A DNA stretch of 64,000 nt from Tectiglobus sp965215755 (GTDB lineage Bacteria; Pseudomonadota; Alphaproteobacteria; Rhizobiales; Hyphomicrobiaceae), in NCBI GenBank assembly GCA_965215755.1, contig OZ244119.1, forward strand, positions 930,001 to 994,000. The letters are read 5' to 3'. Both the position numbers and the translations under genes were made by a program. Shown one piece after another: positions 60,411 to 64,000 of the stretch. How positions within the stretch are numbered: position 1 is the first letter of the stretch; each line of letters opens with the position of its first letter. The notes below the pieces were generated by a model that saw only the letters and a program-made list of their open reading frames with translations, was not told the origin of the DNA and did not search any database.

Positions 60411-62486
60411 TTGCAACGCTTCGGCCTAGGGATAGACATTGGCGGTACGTTCACGGACGTCGTGCTCTTCGATGCGCAATCAGGCGCACAGTTCAGCCAC
60501 AAACAACTGACGACCCCGGCAGATCCGACCGTTGGCGTCATCGCCGGCGTCCAACACCTCCTCGATCAAACTTCAGTACCCGCTTCTGCGATCAGCCGGG
60601 TCGTGCATGCGACCACACTGTTTACAAATGCGTTGATTGAACGAAAAGGAGCGCCCACCGGACTGATCACAACGCAGGGTTTTCGCGATGTGCTGGAGAT
60701 CGGGCGGGAACGGAAATACGAACTTTACGACCTCAATATCCAGAAGCCAGAACCACTGGTGCCGCGCAATTTCCGCGTCGGCGTCACTGAGCGCATTGAT
60801 GTCGATGGTCAGGTTTCGCTAGCCCTCGATGAGAAACAATTGCTTGAGCAGGCTGGCGGGCTGGTGCAGGCCGGTGCGCAAACATTGGCTCTGGTTTTCC
60901 TCCATTCCTACAAGAACCCGTCGCACGAGCGGCGCGCGCTCGAACTACTGCGCGCCAAGTTCCCTGATGTGCCGCTGAGTGCGTCTATCGATGTGGCGCC
61001 TGAGATTCGTGAGTACGAACGCACGTCGACGACCGTTTGCAATGCGTACATCAAGCCTTTGGCCGAGCGCTATCTGAACTCGCTCGAAAACCGTTTGGAA
61101 CAGATCGGCGTCACGGCACAGCTGCTGATGATGTTGTCGAGTGGTGGCCTCACCAATGTCGATGAGGCGAAACGCAATCCGGTCCAACTCTTAGAGTCAG
61201 GGCCTGCAGCCGGGGCACTCGCAGCAGCCCATCTCGCGGGTGCGGATGGCGGGGATCATGTCCTCGCCTTCGATATGGGAGGGACCACTGCCAAGCTCAG
61301 TGTCATCGATAATGGTATGCCTGCCATTGCTTATTCTTTTGAGGCGGCCCGAGCCAAGCGCTTCATTGAAGGCAGCGGTCTGCCGCTAAGGATCTCGACG
61401 CTGGAACTGATCGAGATCGGTGCCGGAGGCGGTTCAATCGCTCATATCGATAACATCGGTCTGTTGAAGGTTGGGCCACTGAGTGCGGGGTCTGAACCAG
61501 GCCCAGCGTGTTACGATCGAGGTGGCGCCGATCCGACAGTGACGGACGCCAACCTCTTGCTTGGTTATCTGAATCCTGACTTCTTTGCTGGCGGGACAAT
61601 GTCTGTCGACCCTGGACTGGCGCTGGGTGCGATTGAGCCGCTTGCGCAAGAGACCAGCATCCCGGCTGAGCAACTTGCCTGGGGTGTGCACGAATTGGTC
61701 AATGAGAATATGGCCAATGCAGCGCGTGTTCATATTGCGGAGCACGGCAAGGACCCGCGCTCCTACAACTTGTTTGCGACCGGCGGCGGCGGTCCGCTGC
61801 ACGGTTACTACGTGGCCAAGAAACTGGGATTGAAGCGCCTGATTGTTCCACCATCGGCAGGGGTTGCGTCAGCGCTTGGACTATTGATTGCGCCTGCACG
61901 CGTCGACCGTGTTGCGACCCTGGTGCAGGAGGTTTCGCAACTGGACTGGTCAGACTTTGAACGGCGCTTCCAGGGTCTGGAAGAGCGCACCAAAGCAGTG
62001 ATTGCTGAGACGGGGCTTGATGCACTAGGTGCCGAAGTTAAACGCGCCGCCGACATTCGCTACCGAGGACAGGCGTTTGAGCTCGTCGTTGACCTGCCAC
62101 CTGGCCCTTATACGGCGGGCAGTCAGTCGGCTCTGCTCAAGGCCTTCGAGTCGCACTACGTTGAGGCCTTTACCCGTACGCCTCCTGCAACGGAGGTTGA
62201 GATCATCAATATCCGTGTTTCAGCGAAGCTAGATGTCGCTAGCGCATCGGAGTTGCAAGCTGGACATGGTGCGCGTGGCCAGCAGTCATCTGCGACTCGG
62301 CTGGCCTACTTCCCGGAAAGCGCCGGTAAGATTGAGACGCCGGTTTACCAGAGAGCTTTGATTGCCAGCGGGCAAAAATACACGGGGCCGGCGATTATCG
62401 AAGAACCGGAGTCGACCTTGATTGTCGGACCGGGAGGCACCTTCACGAAACAAGCCAGCGGCAACATCGTTGTCGAGATCAGCTAA
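60411..62486 (+). CDS. Hydantoinase/oxoprolinase family protein, subunit A
   Basis: ATP-dependent hydrolase or carboxylase subunit of 691 residues in the HyuA/5-oxoprolinase family. The N-terminal ATP-binding actin-like part has GLGIDIGGTFTDVVLFD (about 4-20) and later LAFDMGGTTAKLSVID (about 285-300); RRALELLRAKFPDVPLSAS and EIGAGGGSIAHID are typical. TTG start at 60411 with GGGGA upstream. HyuB begins 15 bases after its stop. Substrates in the family include hydantoins, 5-oxoproline, acetone and acetophenone. Confidence 0.93.
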   Translation: MQRFGLGIDIGGTFTDVVLFDAQSGAQFSHKQLTTPADPTVGVIAGVQHLLDQTSVPASAISRVVHATTLFTNALIERKGAPTGLITTQGFRDVLEIGRERKYELYDLNIQKPEPLVPRNFRVGVTERIDVDGQVSLALDEKQLLEQAGGLVQAGAQTLALVFLHSYKNPSHERRALELLRAKFPDVPLSASIDVAPEIREYERTSTTVCNAYIKPLAERYLNSLENRLEQIGVTAQLLMMLSSGGLTNVDEAKRNPVQLLESGPAAGALAAAHLAGADGGDHVLAFDMGGTTAKLSVIDNGMPAIAYSFEAARAKRFIEGSGLPLRISTLELIEIGAGGGSIAHIDNIGLLKVGPLSAGSEPGPACYDRGGADPTVTDANLLLGYLNPDFFAGGTMSVDPGLALGAIEPLAQETSIPAEQLAWGVHELVNENMANAARVHIAEHGKDPRSYNLFATGGGGPLHGYYVAKKLGLKRLIVPPSAGVASALGLLIAPARVDRVATLVQEVSQLDWSDFERRFQGLEERTKAVIAETGLDALGAEVKRAADIRYRGQAFELVVDLPPGPYTAGSQSALLKAFESHYVEAFTRTPPATEVEIINIRVSAKLDVASASELQAGHGARGQQSSATRLAYFPESAGKIETPVYQRALIASGQKYTGPAIIEEPESTLIVGPGGTFTKQASGNIVVEIS

Positions 62487-62501
62487 GGAAGGCCGAGCTC
62501 A

Positions 62502-64000
62502 ATGCAGGACGTTCCGACGAAATTCGACGCGGTCACATTGGAAGTGCTTTGGACACGCTTGATTTCGACCGTTGACGAAGCGGCTAAGGCGTTACGGCGG
62601 ACGTCGTTTTCGACATTGGTCAACGAATCCAATGATTTTTCCTGCGTTGTGACGGACGCCGAAGGATGTTCTCTTGCTCAAAACACAGAGAGCATTCCAT
62701 CGTTCATCGGTACATTGCCGGTGTCGGTGAAAGCGTTCATCTCCGAAATTGGCAAGGACAACATGGTGCCGGGGGACATTCTGGTCACCAATACGCCCTG
62801 GATCGCCACGGGTCATCTCAACGATATTACGGTGGCCAAACCGATTTTCCATAATGGCCAGATCGTGGCGTTTGCGGCATCGACAGCCCATGCCCCTGAT
62901 ATTGGCGGCAAGGTGAGATCTGTTGAGTCGCGGGAGGTTTTCGAGGAAGGCTTCCATATTCCTCCGATGAAGATGGTAAGTGCCGGAGAACCCGACAGGA
63001 CCTTTTTCAAGTTGCTCCGCGCCGCTGTCAGGACACCTGACCAGACCGAAGGCGATGTCTGGGCGCAAGTGACAGGGCTCGATCTCATCGAACAGCGTGT
63101 GCAGGAGCTGCTGAAGGAGTATGACCTGCCCGACCTCGTAGACTTCGGCGGTGAAATTATGGGGCGGTGTGAGACGGCGATGCGGAAGGCTATTCGCGCG
63201 TTGCCGAATGGCACGTACCATTACGACATGCAGACAGACGGCATCGAGGAGCCTGTCCAATACCGGATAGCACTCCATGTTCGCGGCGATGCCATTCATG
63301 TTGACTACACAGGCACATCGGATCAGATCGGCTACGCCATCAATTGCACGATGACCTACACGTTTGCCATGACGTGCTATGCCCTGAAATGTGCCTTGCT
63401 GCCCGATCTGCCCAACAACGAAGGAATTTTTCGGTGTGTCTCGGTGGAGGCGCCGGAAGGCTCGATTGTCAATCCGACATTTCCAGTTGCGGTCGGTGGC
63501 CGGATGGCGACGGGCCATTATTTGCCGGTGATCGTATTTGGTGCGTTGGCGGCGATTATTCCGGAGCAGCTTATGGCAGCGTCCGGGTCGCCGCTATGGT
63601 CTGTCATTCAGACCGGCGTGCGTGATGATGGCCGAACCTATGCATCCGTCTTGTTCTTCAATGGCGGAATGGGCGCAACCCATCACAATGACGGGCAAAG
63701 CACATACGCTTGGCCGAGCAACGTTTCCAATGTGCCGATTGAGCTTATCGAACGTGAAAGCGGGCTGAAAATCTGTTCGAAAGAGTTACGCAGTGACAGT
63801 GGTGGCTCAGGTCAGCACCGGGGTGGCCTCGGGCAGGAGGTCGTGTTGGAGGTGACATCCAAATCGCCTGTCGGCATGATTTTCATGGCTGAAAGGTGTA
63901 AGTATCCGGCGCGCGGGATCGATGGTGGTGGTGACGGTGCCCGCGGCGAGGTTCTTATCGACGGTGAGGCGATTGACCATCGCAAGAACGTCGTGTTGCA
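62502..64000 (+). CDS. Hydantoinase/oxoprolinase family protein, subunit B (cut by window end)
   Basis: Partner of HyuA. The first 499 codons are in view, starting MQDVPTKFDAVTLEVLW; typical HyuB segments follow: LVNESNDFSCVVTD, GDILVTNTPWIATGHLNDI, AFAASTAHAPDIGGK. The C-terminal end lies beyond the window. With HyuA it forms the catalytic complex. Confidence 0.93.
   Translation, partial: MQDVPTKFDAVTLEVLWTRLISTVDEAAKALRRTSFSTLVNESNDFSCVVTDAEGCSLAQNTESIPSFIGTLPVSVKAFISEIGKDNMVPGDILVTNTPWIATGHLNDITVAKPIFHNGQIVAFAASTAHAPDIGGKVRSVESREVFEEGFHIPPMKMVSAGEPDRTFFKLLRAAVRTPDQTEGDVWAQVTGLDLIEQRVQELLKEYDLPDLVDFGGEIMGRCETAMRKAIRALPNGTYHYDMQTDGIEEPVQYRIALHVRGDAIHVDYTGTSDQIGYAINCTMTYTFAMTCYALKCALLPDLPNNEGIFRCVSVEAPEGSIVNPTFPVAVGGRMATGHYLPVIVFGALAAIIPEQLMAASGSPLWSVIQTGVRDDGRTYASVLFFNGGMGATHHNDGQSTYAWPSNVSNVPIELIERESGLKICSKELRSDSGGSGQHRGGLGQEVVLEVTSKSPVGMIFMAERCKYPARGIDGGGDGARGEVLIDGEAIDHRKNVVL

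Noticed and set aside
62592..63518. Long minus-strand frame of 308 codons opposite HyuB
   Set aside because: It lies wholly antisense to a clear HyuB coding sequence and its translation has no recognisable pattern; it is a codon-bias shadow.

Overview
The window looks like chromosomal DNA of an alphaproteobacterium, probably Hyphomicrobiales or a close relative. The best support is the block at 21.4-31.4 kb: aroK-aroB-CNNM/HlyC protein on one strand facing xerD-accA-L,D-transpeptidase on the other. Small alphaproteobacterial-type families (DUF1127, DUF6356, a DUF2269 protein), XdhC/CoxG proteins, TAXI-TRAP transport and several TauD dioxygenases agree with this. There is no rRNA, tRNA, CRISPR array or prophage that I can see.

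Layout. 1-1.5 kb: the larger part of a CHASE2-adenylate/guanylate cyclase, divergent from a metallophosphoesterase that could degrade cyclic nucleotides. 2.6-5.8 kb: a tight operon of two fumarylacetoacetate-hydrolase-fold enzymes and a cytochrome P450, probably for an aromatic or cyclic substrate. 6-8.5 kb: LysR regulator, SDR enzyme and glutamine amidotransferase-like protein. 8.6-10.5 kb: small genes (DUF1127, a dual-specificity-type phosphatase whose ribosome binding site lies in a strong hairpin, DUF6356, an Lrp/AsnC regulator with an array of half-sites, a coiled-coil protein). 10.6-12.5 kb: HpcH/HpaI aldolase and D-2-hydroxyacid dehydrogenase overlapping by 4 bases.

12.6-16 kb is a mobile, decaying patch. 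An IS1182-family transposase is cut by an IS1595-family element with clear 24-bp inverted repeats. No target duplication is visible, and beyond it lie a 5'-truncated membrane protein and a cupin-like relic. 16-20 kb holds a secreted cyclase-family hydrolase, a zinc alcohol dehydrogenase, an AT-rich VUT-family (queuosine precursor type) transporter and a histidine phosphatase. 20-21.4 kb holds a TauD-type dioxygenase and a two-helix membrane protein.

21.4-31.4 kb is the housekeeping core (shikimate pathway, XerD, AccA, L,D-transpeptidase with a CtrA-type box upstream), including an unannotated-size 48-residue membrane protein overlapping a 645-residue envelope protein. 31.4-44.9 kb is mixed: ArfB ribosome rescue, a haloacid dehalogenase, an SDR-DoxX fusion with a DUF2269 partner, an unknown protein next to a TauD dioxygenase and LysR, ankyrin protein, a GntR regulator with a clear palindromic operator in front of a TcuA-like flavoprotein, PanB, and an SnoaL-like secreted protein.

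45-49.8 kb is a probable operon of amidase, CoxG, split XdhC and a MoeA/MocA fusion. It is a molybdenum-hydroxylase maturation set with no hydroxylase subunits in view. 52-64 kb is a catabolic and transport block: DUF3604 PHP-like protein, TauD dioxygenase, fused TRAP permease and TAXI binding protein on the minus strand; FIST sensor protein and HyuA/HyuB (the latter cut by the window end) on the plus strand. Two 77-bp palindromic repeats, 86% identical, sit in intergenic DNA at 32.2 and 51.9 kb.
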